Shown piece after piece: positions 7,181-15,609 of a stretch of 64,000 nt of DNA (positions are counted from its first letter, which is position 1; every line of letters starts with the position of its first letter). A program made the position numbers and the translations under genes. A model generated the notes under the pieces. That model searched no databases. It was not told the origin of the DNA and saw only the letters and a list, made by a program, of their open reading frames with translations. Source of the DNA: DATKBT01 sp035546295 (GTDB lineage Bacteria > Acidobacteriota > Thermoanaerobaculia > Multivoradales > Multivoraceae); NCBI GenBank assembly GCA_035546295.1, contig DATKBT010000114.1, forward strand, positions 1 through 64,000, in the 5' to 3' direction.

Positions 7181-9468
7181 GACAGACCGAACCTCCGCCG
7201 CAGGGTCCACTCGACGCCGAGAACAGCCAGCAGGAGCAGGAAGAGCAGCGGCATGTCCCACAGGTCCCGGTATTCGCGCACGGTCGAGCCCTCCTGCGAA
7301 TAGGCGAGCTCGTCGGCCAGCTCGTCGAAGTCGCCGGGCTCGAGGAAGCGCCCTCCGGTGTCGGCCGCCATCCGCTCGAGCAGATCGCGACGCCGGTGGG
7401 CGCCGTACAGCTCGTCCGAAGTCGAGCTCACCTCGAAGTGGGCGAGCGCGGTGCCGAGCTCTTCCCCATCGGCCGTGGCGGTCGACTCGACGCGGTAGAG
7501 GCCGAGCTCGCTGGGCGTGAAGGTGGCCCAGAACTCGCCGTCCTTCTCCACCGTCCAGCCGAGCGGCAGGCGCGTCTGCTCGCCGCCGGGGCTGGTGATC
7601 ACGGCCTCGACACGCGCGTTGTTGACCTCGAGGTAGCGCTCGTCGCGCACCAGCGACGTCAGGGTCACGGGCTGACCGGGGCTCACCCGATCGCGGTCGG
7701 CGGCGAGCTCCACGGGCTGCGGAACGTAGCTCACCAGCCAGCGCGCGAGCTGCCGCCACAAGGTCTCGAAGCTGGTGTCCTCGAGCGGCTGCTGCATCTG
7801 CCACTGCCAGGAGTCGTGCACGGTGAAGGCGATTGCGCGTCCGCGGCCGTAGCGCTGGTGGGCCAGGACCACCTGCTCGGCGTCGAGCCCGTTCCCCTCG
7901 CCGACCAGTAGCGCGGTGGCCCCCGGCTTGAGCTGGGACAGCGGGTTGAGCACCGACAGCTCGGGCAGCTCGCGCCACCGCGCGGCCGCGTCGTCGGCGT
8001 CGAGGTCGCCGAAGATCTGGGTCGCCGGATGACTCAGCCCGAACGGCGTGGGGCGCACCCCGATCTCGGCGAAGAAGCCGCCCCGGCCCTCGCCACCGCT
8101 GGCGGGGCCGAGCACCACCGGCATCGCCTCTTCGATCGGCGTGCCGGCGTAACCTCCCTCGGCGAAGGCCGAACGGGCGCCGAGGAACAGCAGGCCGCCG
8201 CCGCGCTCGCTGACGAAGTCGAGGATCATGCGCATCTGGTCGTAAGTGAAGAAGCTCGCCTCGATCGAACCGAGCACCAGGCCCTTGTAGGCGAACAGCT
8301 CCTCGCGAGTGGTCGGGAAGCCGCCGGCGAGCTCGTCGGCGGCGTCGACCTCGAAGCGCCCGAAGCGGTTCTCGGCCATCCGCACCAGGGTCACCAGCTG
8401 GAGGTTCTCGTCGGCCTGGATCGCCCGCTTGAGGAAGGTCAGCTCCCAGCGCGGCTCCCCTTCGAAGTAGAGAATCTTGTCGCGCCGGTCCTCGACCTGG
8501 ATGAGCGCCCAGCGCTGGTTGTTCTCGGCGAGCACCTCGCCCGGCTGCGGCGCGAGCCGGAAGCGAAACCGTCGCGGCCCCGCCTCGTTCGCCGTGAAAA
8601 CCGCGCTTGCCACCACCGCGTCGCCGTTGGTGGGGAACTGGATCTCCTGCGAGGCCACGATCCTCCCCTCGTCCTCGATCTCGAGGCGCTGCTTGGTGCC
8701 CGAGAAGCCGCTCTGGGCGATCGTCACGTCGACCTGGAGCGAGGAGCCCTGGAGCACCGACTGGGGCGCCACCACCCGCGTCACCTCGAGGTCGCGCGCG
8801 AAGCGGTCCCGGCCGACGCCGATCGGGTAGACGGGGATCTTGCGAGACTCGAGCTCGAGCAGGACGTCGGCGAGCCCCTCGTCCGAGGTCTGGGCGCCGT
8901 CGGTGAGCACCACGAGCCCCGACAGGGGCACCGCCGACAGCTCGTCGGCGGCCTCGGCCAGCGCCCGGTCGATGCGGGTCTCGGACCCGGTGAAGGTGAG
9001 CTCCTCGCTGCCCTCGATCCGGCGAGCCTCGCGGGCGAACGAGAACACTCGCACCTGGAAGCGAGGCTCGAGCAGGCTGCGCAGCGAACCGGCGGCCGGG
9101 CTGAGAGCGCCGGCCGCGATGTCGGCCCGGGTGGCGCCCTCGCCGCCGCCGTCCGGCACGCGCATGCTCTGCGAGTCGTCGACCAGGATGCCCACGAAGC
9201 TCTGCTGCGGGAGCACCGAGGAGAGCACGAGCGCCGGCTGGAGCAGGCAGAAGGCGACCAGCCCGAGAGCGGCGGTCCGCAGGCCGAACAGCAGCCACTG
9301 CCGGGCCGGGGTCACGCCGGCCGGGCGCCGGATCAGGAGCAGAGCCAGGATGGCCAGCACCGCGGCGCCGATCGCCAGGGCCCACGGGCCCGGCGTGGTG
9401 AAGGCGAGCTCCCCCTGGCGAAACAGGCTGGGGCGGTACTTGAGAAGGGCCTCGAAGATTCGATCCAC
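7177..9468 (-). CDS. Membrane vWA / glutamine-amidotransferase-like protein
   Basis: 763 residues from GTG at 9468, which has GAGAGAG upstream; a longer ATG start would add an unlikely N-terminal tail. Two membrane helices lie near residues 25-75 (WALAIGAAVLAILALLLI and FGLRTAALGLVAFCLLQPAL). The vWA domain follows, with MIDAS-type DDSQS and later VVLTDGAQT. The middle contains a GATase1-like fold without a visible catalytic triad (GGGLLFLGARSAFAEGG). A last membrane helix at the C terminus (MPLLFLLLLAVLGVEW) anchors it. It resembles the large vWA membrane proteins that accompany MoxR clusters. It is coupled to the caspase-like gene by a GTGA overlap. Confidence 0.87.
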   Translation of the reverse strand: MDRIFEALLKYRPSLFRQGELAFTTPGPWALAIGAAVLAILALLLIRRPAGVTPARQWLLFGLRTAALGLVAFCLLQPALVLSSVLPQQSFVGILVDDSQSMRVPDGGGEGATRADIAAGALSPAAGSLRSLLEPRFQVRVFSFAREARRIEGSEELTFTGSETRIDRALAEAADELSAVPLSGLVVLTDGAQTSDEGLADVLLELESRKIPVYPIGVGRDRFARDLEVTRVVAPQSVLQGSSLQVDVTIAQSGFSGTKQRLEIEDEGRIVASQEIQFPTNGDAVVASAVFTANEAGPRRFRFRLAPQPGEVLAENNQRWALIQVEDRRDKILYFEGEPRWELTFLKRAIQADENLQLVTLVRMAENRFGRFEVDAADELAGGFPTTREELFAYKGLVLGSIEASFFTYDQMRMILDFVSERGGGLLFLGARSAFAEGGYAGTPIEEAMPVVLGPASGGEGRGGFFAEIGVRPTPFGLSHPATQIFGDLDADDAAARWRELPELSVLNPLSQLKPGATALLVGEGNGLDAEQVVLAHQRYGRGRAIAFTVHDSWQWQMQQPLEDTSFETLWRQLARWLVSYVPQPVELAADRDRVSPGQPVTLTSLVRDERYLEVNNARVEAVITSPGGEQTRLPLGWTVEKDGEFWATFTPSELGLYRVESTATADGEELGTALAHFEVSSTSDELYGAHRRRDLLERMAADTGGRFLEPGDFDELADELAYSQEGSTVREYRDLWDMPLLFLLLLAVLGVEWTLRRRFGLS

Positions 9469-9733
9469 TGGACTCTCTCGACGGGTCGGAAGGCTCGAAG
9501 GGGTCGGAAGCGGGACGACCGACGAACTGTGCGCAACGTCGCCCCCATCTGGGCCCACTCGGAAGTGGGGCGTATCGGCTCGGACACGCGGGCGAGGGAA
9601 AGGGTTCCTGTCGTCTGCTCGTTGATGCTCTTGCTGCGGAGGACTTTCGTCGTGGCGGCCGGTCGGTTCGGCCTTGCGGGCCCGAGCGCGCCGAGTGGGG
9701 CCCGATCGGACCCAGCCGGCGCAGTCGTGGCGG

Positions 9734-10819
9734 TCAGTGGGTCATCGCGTAGACGATGAAGTTCACCCCCATCTTGTAGGCGTAGGTCGAGAACTCCAGC
9801 GGATAGTAGGGATCTTCCGCCCATTCCCAGGCATCGCCCAGGTCGGTGTTGCTGTTGATCACCACCAGCAGGCGACCGTCGTCGTCGACGATCCCGCGCA
9901 CGTAGGGCTGATAGCCGTCCTGCTCCCAGGTCCGGCCCCCCATCCGCCCGAGCCCGACGTTGGGCACCTGCACGATCCGCTCGACGTCGTAGAAGGCATG
10001 GAAGATCGGATGATTGAGCTCGAGGTCGACGATCGGCATGCCCGGGAGCACGCGCTCGAGCTCCATCTCGAAGTTCGCCCACTCCCAGCTCCCCCAGAAG
10101 TCGTCGACGACCAGGAACCCTCCGGTCAGCAGGTAGTTCCTCAGGCCCTCCGCCTCGGCGTCCGAGAGGCTCATGTGACCGACCTCGACCGCGTAGAGGA
10201 ACGGATAGCGATGCAGGTCCGGATCGGTGAGCAGGATCGGGTTCTCGTACTCGTAGAGGTCGAGGTGCTCGACCAGGCGACGGATCCCGATCATGAACTG
10301 GCGGTCGGCCTTGGGGTAATCGACGCTCCAGCTGGCGAAGCCCTGCATGCTCGACCCGCTGTAGGCGATCCGCGTGAAGTAGAACTCGAAGGGAGAGCCG
10401 TCCTCACGGGTCAACGGCGGCGGAGGATCGACCGGGCCGTCCACCGGCATCGGGGGGTACGCGAGGGGGCTGCGAGCGCGCTGCGCCCGGCGCCTTTCAT
10501 CGTCGCTGCCGGGGGGTGGCAAGGCCAGCGCCAGCCAGCCGGAGTCTCCACCGCCGGAAGATCCGGCCGGAGCCGGCTCGATCGCCGGCAAAGCGACGCC
10601 GGCGGGGGGCTGTGGGACCGCGCCGCGCCGACCGTCGCGCTCGGGCTGCCATCCGGTCCGCAGCTCTGCCCGCATCCCGACCCAGGCGGCCGCGACGACC
10701 AACAGCAACGTCGCCGCGGCCCATGGCCAGGGCGTTCGGAACGGGCGCTTCAAGCGGGCAGAAAGCAATCGACTGGCTGAACCTCTCCGTGAGTGAGAAA
10801 CCTCGACCACCGACTCCAT
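9734..10819 (-). CDS. DUF4159 domain protein, paralog 2
   Basis: 361 residues, with the start placed at ATG 10819. One membrane helix lies at about 30-48 (WPWAAATLLLVVAAAWVG), then a Pro-rich linker to about 120, then DUF4159: FYFTRIAYSG, DRQFMIGIRRLVEHL, GGFLVVDDFWGSWEW and MGVNFIVYAMTH at the C terminus. It is therefore a single-pass protein with the domain outside the cytoplasm. 265 bp separate it from the vWA/GATase gene. It is divergent from paralog 3 across a 164-bp intergenic region, which suggests a shared control region. Confidence 0.9.
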   Translation of the reverse strand: MESVVEVSHSRRGSASRLLSARLKRPFRTPWPWAAATLLLVVAAAWVGMRAELRTGWQPERDGRRGAVPQPPAGVALPAIEPAPAGSSGGGDSGWLALALPPPGSDDERRRAQRARSPLAYPPMPVDGPVDPPPPLTREDGSPFEFYFTRIAYSGSSMQGFASWSVDYPKADRQFMIGIRRLVEHLDLYEYENPILLTDPDLHRYPFLYAVEVGHMSLSDAEAEGLRNYLLTGGFLVVDDFWGSWEWANFEMELERVLPGMPIVDLELNHPIFHAFYDVERIVQVPNVGLGRMGGRTWEQDGYQPYVRGIVDDDGRLLVVINSNTDLGDAWEWAEDPYYPLEFSTYAYKMGVNFIVYAMTH

Positions 10820-10910
10820 GATCGTAACCGATCCCAGCGGCGGCCTCTTCCCCCTTCCTTCGTCGGAGCTGGGTCTGCGCCCGCCGCTTCCGCGCTCGAC
10901 CCGCCGATCG

Positions 10911-10938
10911 GCGAGCGGCGAGCGGCGAGCGGCGAAGC
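10911..10938. repeat. 7-bp tandem repeat (GCGAGCG)
   Basis: Three exact copies of GCGAGCG and a fourth altered copy lie in the divergent promoter region between two DUF4159 genes. No clear -10/-35 pair was recognised in this GC-rich stretch. Confidence 0.7.
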
Positions 10939-10983
10939 GATGTCCCATTTGCCTCGGGAGCCCGGCGGGTTCACAATGGCGGG

Positions 10984-11811
10984 GTGAGGCCATCCCCCGG
11001 AGCGGTCCTGGCGACCCTCGTCGCACTCGGCGGCGGGGTGGCCTTCTCGATGGCGGCCGACCGCTTCGCGCTCAGCGACCCCGACCCCAACCCGGAACGA
11101 TCGGCGTTCAGCTTCGTACGTGTTCGCTATGACTCCGTGGGCGGCTACAACGAAGCCTTCTACGACTACGACGGACGCCTCTGGCAGCGCTGGGAGACCG
11201 ACCACCCCCAGGCCGACGAGAACTTCGCGCACCGGCTCGAGGAGCTGACCGCGATCCGCACCAACCCGCGGTCGGTGACGCGCCGGCTGACCGACCCGGA
11301 CCTGTTCTCGTTCCCGCTGGTCTACCTCTGCGACGTCGGTTGGATGACGCTCTCTTCTCGGGAGATCGATGCGCTTCGCGAGTACTTGTTGCGCGGCGGC
11401 TTCCTCTGGGCCGACGACTTCTGGGGCTACGGCGAGTGGCAGAACTTCGAGCGGATCATGCGCAAGGTCCTGCCGGACGTCGACTGGCGCGAGATCCCGC
11501 CCGGACACTCGATTTTCCATACCCTCTTCGACCTCGACGCGCTGCCGCAGATCCCGGCCCGCGACTTCGCCGAGATGGGCCTCCGCCACGACCCCGCCGA
11601 GTACCACCGGGCTCCCGCGATCGGCCTCGAGGAGGCCAGCCTCAGGGGCTTCTTCGACGAGAGCGGCAGGCTGCTGGCCGTCGCCACCTACAACACCGAC
11701 ATCGGCGACGGCTGGGAGCGCGAGGCGTACGGCGAGTGGTTCTTCGAGCGCTATTCGACCGTCGCCTACGCAGCCGGGTCCAACATCGTCCTCTACGCGA
11801 TGACGGAGTAG
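10984..11811 (+). CDS. DUF4159 domain protein, paralog 3
   Basis: 275 residues from GTG. An N-terminal hydrophobic segment (about 7-24, AVLATLVALGGGVAFSMAA) is a signal peptide or anchor. DUF4159 core: FSFVRVRYDS, DENFAHRLEELTAI, GGFLWADDFWGYGEW, and GSNIVLYAMTE at the C terminus. It is closest to paralog 2 (shared DDFWG and the YAMT ending) and lies on the opposite strand, as if one duplicated from the other by inversion. It converges with the AAA ATPase gene, leaving 7 bp between the stops. Confidence 0.9.
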   Translation: MRPSPGAVLATLVALGGGVAFSMAADRFALSDPDPNPERSAFSFVRVRYDSVGGYNEAFYDYDGRLWQRWETDHPQADENFAHRLEELTAIRTNPRSVTRRLTDPDLFSFPLVYLCDVGWMTLSSREIDALREYLLRGGFLWADDFWGYGEWQNFERIMRKVLPDVDWREIPPGHSIFHTLFDLDALPQIPARDFAEMGLRHDPAEYHRAPAIGLEEASLRGFFDESGRLLAVATYNTDIGDGWEREAYGEWFFERYSTVAYAAGSNIVLYAMTE

Positions 11812-11818
11812 CCGGCGA

Positions 11819-13330
11819 CTACGCCACCCCGCGCTCGCTCTCGACGTACTTCTCGCTCGAGGCCAGCATCGCGCGGCCGAAGGCCCAGTTGCGGACCTTC
11901 TTCATCTGCTCGTGCATGGTCTTCGACAGCGGCACGTTGGTCGACGTGTTGCGCGTGACGTCCTTCATCTCGAACGAGCGGCCGTCGTTGTAGGCGTCGA
12001 TGCGCGCCGCCACCACCGCCTGCTCGATTTCGGCTCCGTTCCACCCGCGGGTCGCCAGAGTCAGCAGCTCGAGGTCGAAGCTGGCGGGATCGCCGCCGCT
12101 GCGCTGGATGTGGATCTTGAAGATCTCGGCCCGCTCGCGTTCGGTCGGGAGGTCGACGAAGAACACCTGATCGAAGCGCCCCTTGCGGATGACCTCGGCG
12201 GGCAGCGCGCTGATGCGGTTCGCGGTCGCCGCCACGAACACCAGCGGCGGCTTCTCCTGCATCCAGGTGAGGAAGCTCGCGAACACCCGCGGGTTCCCCG
12301 ACTGCACCTCCTCGTCCATGCCCAGGCCGTTCTCGATCTCGTCGATCCAAAGAACCGCCGGGGCCAGAGCCTCGATCGTGTGCAGCGCGCGATCGAAGGC
12401 GGCCTCCGGCGAGCCGTACATCCCCGACGCCACCAGGTTCATGTCGAGGCGGTAGAGCGGCACGTGCCACAGGGTCGACACGGCCTTGGCGGCGAGGCTC
12501 TTGCCGCAACCGCTCATGCCCATGATCAGCATCCCGCGGGGCGACGGCAGCCCGGCATCGATCGCCTCCTGGGAGAACAGGTTGCGCCGACGCTCCAGCC
12601 AGTCCTTGAGGTTCTCCAGCCCGCCGATCTGGTCGACCGTCGCCTGCGGCGCGACGAATTCGAGGAAGCCCTGCTGGCGCACCGCCTCGGAACGGTCGCG
12701 GAAGATCTCGGCAAGCATGCTCTGCCGATCGGCCTCCTTGCGCCGGAGGATCCGGTGCAGCGTGTGACCGGCCTGTTGCAGCCCGAGGCCCTTGAGCGCG
12801 AACGCCAGCTCGGCCGCGAGCTCGCCGTCGAGCGACTCGACGCTGTAGGAGCGCGCATAGCTCTCGACCAGCCGCCGGAGCTCGGCCTCGTCGGGCAGGC
12901 CGAGGTCGACCACGTAGACCTGCTTCTCGAGCTCCTGGGGCAGCTCGAAGCGGGAGGCGGTCATGAACAGATAGCGGTCGCGCTGGCGCAGCAACGAGCC
13001 GTAGGCCTCGCGCAGCGAGCGGACGACGCGGGCGTCTCCGAGGAAGGAGGTGAGGTCGTGGAGCACCCAGATCCCGGGATCCTCCGCCGCCTGCACCCTT
13101 CGGACCGCGGCCACTGGATCGAGGGTCGGAGTCTTGTCGAGCTCGTTGGAGAAACCGCTCACCGCGCTCCAGGTCACCACCGGCAGCTCACCGTCGCGGC
13201 TCAGCTTGCCCGCGAACGACTGGAGCAGTCGGACCGCACGCTCCTCCTCGACCGTGATCAGAAAGATCAGCGGATGGCGGCCATAGAACGCGCGGCGCAG
13301 GGAGTCGACCGAGGACTCGGGCTGGATCAA
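11819..13330 (-). CDS. Ycf46-like AAA ATPase
   Basis: 503 residues, with a TTG start forming a TTGA overlap with the upstream stop. No ATG or GTG fits the conserved N terminus HPLIFLITVEEERAVRLLQ. An N-terminal degenerate RecA-like half (to about 215) is followed by a full AAA module: Walker A GMSGCGKS at 271-278, Walker B AVLWIDEIE at about 325-333, RKGRFDQVFF as the arginine-finger region. This two-part architecture matches the Ycf46 family, of unclear function. It is the last gene of a four-gene minus-strand operon. Confidence 0.9.
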   Translation of the reverse strand: MIQPESSVDSLRRAFYGRHPLIFLITVEEERAVRLLQSFAGKLSRDGELPVVTWSAVSGFSNELDKTPTLDPVAAVRRVQAAEDPGIWVLHDLTSFLGDARVVRSLREAYGSLLRQRDRYLFMTASRFELPQELEKQVYVVDLGLPDEAELRRLVESYARSYSVESLDGELAAELAFALKGLGLQQAGHTLHRILRRKEADRQSMLAEIFRDRSEAVRQQGFLEFVAPQATVDQIGGLENLKDWLERRRNLFSQEAIDAGLPSPRGMLIMGMSGCGKSLAAKAVSTLWHVPLYRLDMNLVASGMYGSPEAAFDRALHTIEALAPAVLWIDEIENGLGMDEEVQSGNPRVFASFLTWMQEKPPLVFVAATANRISALPAEVIRKGRFDQVFFVDLPTERERAEIFKIHIQRSGGDPASFDLELLTLATRGWNGAEIEQAVVAARIDAYNDGRSFEMKDVTRNTSTNVPLSKTMHEQMKKVRNWAFGRAMLASSEKYVESERGVA

Positions 13331-14007
13331 CCGTCGCCCCCTCCGTCCGGCGGCGTGCTCCAGACCTCCGGCAGGACCCGGCGGCCCGTGAACGACTCGA
13401 CCAGCATGAAGATGAGTTGATCCTCGTCGGTTCCGAGAGCCGCCGTCAGCTCGGCGACCAGGGCGTCGAGGGTCTCGATCAGAGAGGCGAACTGGAACTT
13501 CCACTCGCCCTCTTCGCGGACGAACCGGTAGTAGAGCTCCACCTCGGCGTCGGCGCTCTGCCCGGACGCCGGTGGCTGCAGACCGCTGATCGCTTCCCCC
13601 CGGGCGCGGTCCCCCTCGACCACGATCTCGCCGATGTCGAGCTGCGCCAGGGTCTGCGGCGCGATCCACCCCTCCCCCATCGCCGTCTCGATCAGCGCGG
13701 CGAGATCCATCGTCTCGATCTCTTCGCGCTCGAGGGCGTGGCGCATGCTCACCACCAGCAGGCGCTCGATGAAGGACAGGCCGCGCACCTCTTCCTGCGA
13801 GCCGCCGAGCGCGAGCTCTCTCAGCCGCTCGAAGGTCTGGAGCGTCTGCGCGTCGACCAGCGCCTGGGCGGTCGCGCCGTCGCCCGCGACCAGCGCCTGC
13901 TTGTAGCGCTCGAAGACGGCCTCGACCGCCGCTGCCTCGGTGCCGGCCGGCGCCAGGTCCTGGGGCCCGACGAGCAGCAGCAGCGCGATCAGCACGATGT
14001 CTCCCAC
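13327..14007 (-). CDS. Uncharacterised secreted NTF2/SnoaL-like protein
   Basis: 226 residues from GTG, with TGAGG about 8 nt upstream overlapping the previous stop. The N terminus GDIVLIALLLLVG is hydrophobic and then becomes acidic, suggesting export. The region VEAVFERYKQALVAGDGATAQALVD and the later EVELYYRFVREEGEWKFQF (shown here as separate pieces of a cystatin/NTF2-like pattern) fit a small alpha+beta lumenal domain. I do not recognise a specific family. It is coupled to the AAA ATPase by TTGA. Confidence 0.7.
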   Translation of the reverse strand: MGDIVLIALLLLVGPQDLAPAGTEAAAVEAVFERYKQALVAGDGATAQALVDAQTLQTFERLRELALGGSQEEVRGLSFIERLLVVSMRHALEREEIETMDLAALIETAMGEGWIAPQTLAQLDIGEIVVEGDRARGEAISGLQPPASGQSADAEVELYYRFVREEGEWKFQFASLIETLDALVAELTAALGTDEDQLIFMLVESFTGRRVLPEVWSTPPDGGGDG

Positions 14008-14017
14008 GACGATGGCC

Positions 14018-14638
14018 TCAGGCGAGCTGCCCTTCCTTGAACAGACGGCTCATGTCGCGGAACCGGGGATGCTCCCTGGTCCGGGCCCACTCGAACCCGA
14101 CCGACTCGTGATTGGTGATCGCGGCCCCCGCCTGCTGCATCCGCTCGAGGGCCCACTGTCGATACTCGGCGCCGCGACCGCTCACGCACTCCCAGCAGAC
14201 GTGACACTCGGCGCCGCGGCCCAGGAGGCCGATCACCGTCTGCGCGACGCAGACGTGGGCCTCTATGCCAGCGATCACCACCTGCAGCCGGCTCATCTCG
14301 ACCTCCCCACGCAATTCGGAGAGCGCGCTCTCGAACTGCGGCTCCCCGCAACACGAGAACCCGTCCTTCTCGATTCTCCGGCGCTCGATGGAGAGCGCCT
14401 CGTAGTCCGCCAGGATCTGCGAATGCGTCGGCCCCAGCCCCAGCGGGTACTGTTCGCTGAGCACCACCGGCACCTCGAACAGGTCGGCGAGACGCAGCAG
14501 TCGCCGGGTGGCGCCGACGACCAGCTCCGGCCGATGGATCAGCTCCATCAGCTTCCCCTGGAGGTCGATTGCCAGCACCAGGCTCCGCTGCGGCTCGAGC
14601 AGCCCCACCATCACACCCTCAGGCACGTCCTCAGGCAC
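14018..14638 (-). CDS. Isochorismatase-family cysteine hydrolase
   Basis: 206 residues or slightly fewer. The catalytic triad of the isochorismatase-like family is present: Asp25 in LAIDLQGK, Lys91 in RRIEKDGFSC, and Cys130 in AGIEAHVCV. Substrate is not inferable, since members hydrolyse isochorismate, nicotinamide and other amides. The start is ambiguous: GTGCCTGAGGAC is duplicated, so two GTG codons each have GAGGAC in front, and an ATG lies at codon 10. It lies between a membrane protein gene and the NTF2-like gene in the AAA operon. Confidence 0.9.
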   Translation of the reverse strand: MPEDVPEGVMVGLLEPQRSLVLAIDLQGKLMELIHRPELVVGATRRLLRLADLFEVPVVLSEQYPLGLGPTHSQILADYEALSIERRRIEKDGFSCCGEPQFESALSELRGEVEMSRLQVVIAGIEAHVCVAQTVIGLLGRGAECHVCWECVSGRGAEYRQWALERMQQAGAAITNHESVGFEWARTREHPRFRDMSRLFKEGQLA

Positions 14639-14642
14639 GTCC

Positions 14643-15371
14643 TCACGATGTCGGGCCGTCGTAGGTGATCACTCCGCGGCCCTGCGCGCCATCCTGCGTC
14701 ACGGTCACGCTGACGGTGCGGCCTTCGGAATCCTCGCCCTGCAGAGTCTGGGCCGACTGCCCGCCGCCGCTGAAGGACGACTCCGAGAGCTCGAATCCCG
14801 CGTCGGTCAGCGCCTCGCGGTAGAACTCGATCAGCGCGGCAGAGGTGCTCCCCTCGACCGCGAAGGTCCCCGAGGAGCGACCGCCCGAGGACTGGGAGAA
14901 GGCGCTGGCGGTCGTCACGCCGGGCGGGAGGGGAACCCACGCCGGAGGCTTCGCCTCGCCGCCGCCGATCACGCTCTCCCCCTCCGGCCCGCTCATCCGG
15001 ACGCCCCCTCGATCCGAGTCGACCGAGAAGGTCGTTTCCTCGCCGTCCTGCGAGAAGACGACGCGGCCCCGCTCGATGTCGGCGAGGTCGACCGTCACCT
15101 CCTCGCCGGTGTCGACGTTGCGAAAGGTCGCGGTTCTCGAGTCCTCGTCAGCCTCGACGAACTGGATCTCGCGCGAGACCAGCGCCAGGGCCTTGGCCGC
15201 GGTCTCGACCGGGCGGTTCTCGACCTGCTCGGCGAAGTCCTCGACCTTGTTCTTGGCGAAACGGCCGATCCCGATGAACGCGATGGCGGCCGCCACCGTG
15301 CCCACCACCACCAGGAAGACGCACCCGATCGCCACCCACGCCAGTGGATGAAGCCCTTTTCGCTCCGCCAT
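14643..15371 (-). CDS. Single-pass membrane protein of unknown function
   Basis: 242 residues. One membrane helix at about 11-35 (LAWVAIGCVFLVVVGTVAA) and a long extracytoplasmic part. The C-terminal 90 residues (TFAVEGSTSAALIEFYREAL, then GFELSESS) resemble the small alpha/beta repeats of bacterial secreted proteins, but I recognise no named family. It is the first gene of the operon that ends with the AAA ATPase. Confidence 0.7.
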   Translation of the reverse strand: MAERKGLHPLAWVAIGCVFLVVVGTVAAAIAFIGIGRFAKNKVEDFAEQVENRPVETAAKALALVSREIQFVEADEDSRTATFRNVDTGEEVTVDLADIERGRVVFSQDGEETTFSVDSDRGGVRMSGPEGESVIGGGEAKPPAWVPLPPGVTTASAFSQSSGGRSSGTFAVEGSTSAALIEFYREALTDAGFELSESSFSGGGQSAQTLQGEDSEGRTVSVTVTQDGAQGRGVITYDGPTS

Positions 15372-15609
15372 CTCGCCTCTGTCTCCTCAGTCCTTTTCGC
15401 GACGCCCACAACGCCTGGGCAAGCTATCACGGGAGCTGGCGGCGGGAGAGGACGCGAGCGCCCATGAGTCGTCGCCGACGAAAGCGCAGCGGACGGCCCT
15501 GCCGCGGGACGCTCGTTGCCAGTCCGAGATCCTCCCGCGCCGCCTTCTTGGTCGCCTCCGGGCCTGCGGCCTTCAGCGCCCGGCGCTCGCGCGGCGGCCG
15601 AGGCCCTGG

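Noticed and set aside
15372..15609. Possible small gene (plus-strand ATG at 15464)
   Set aside because: The product is Arg/Ser/Gly-rich without family features or ribosome site; gap left without a gene.
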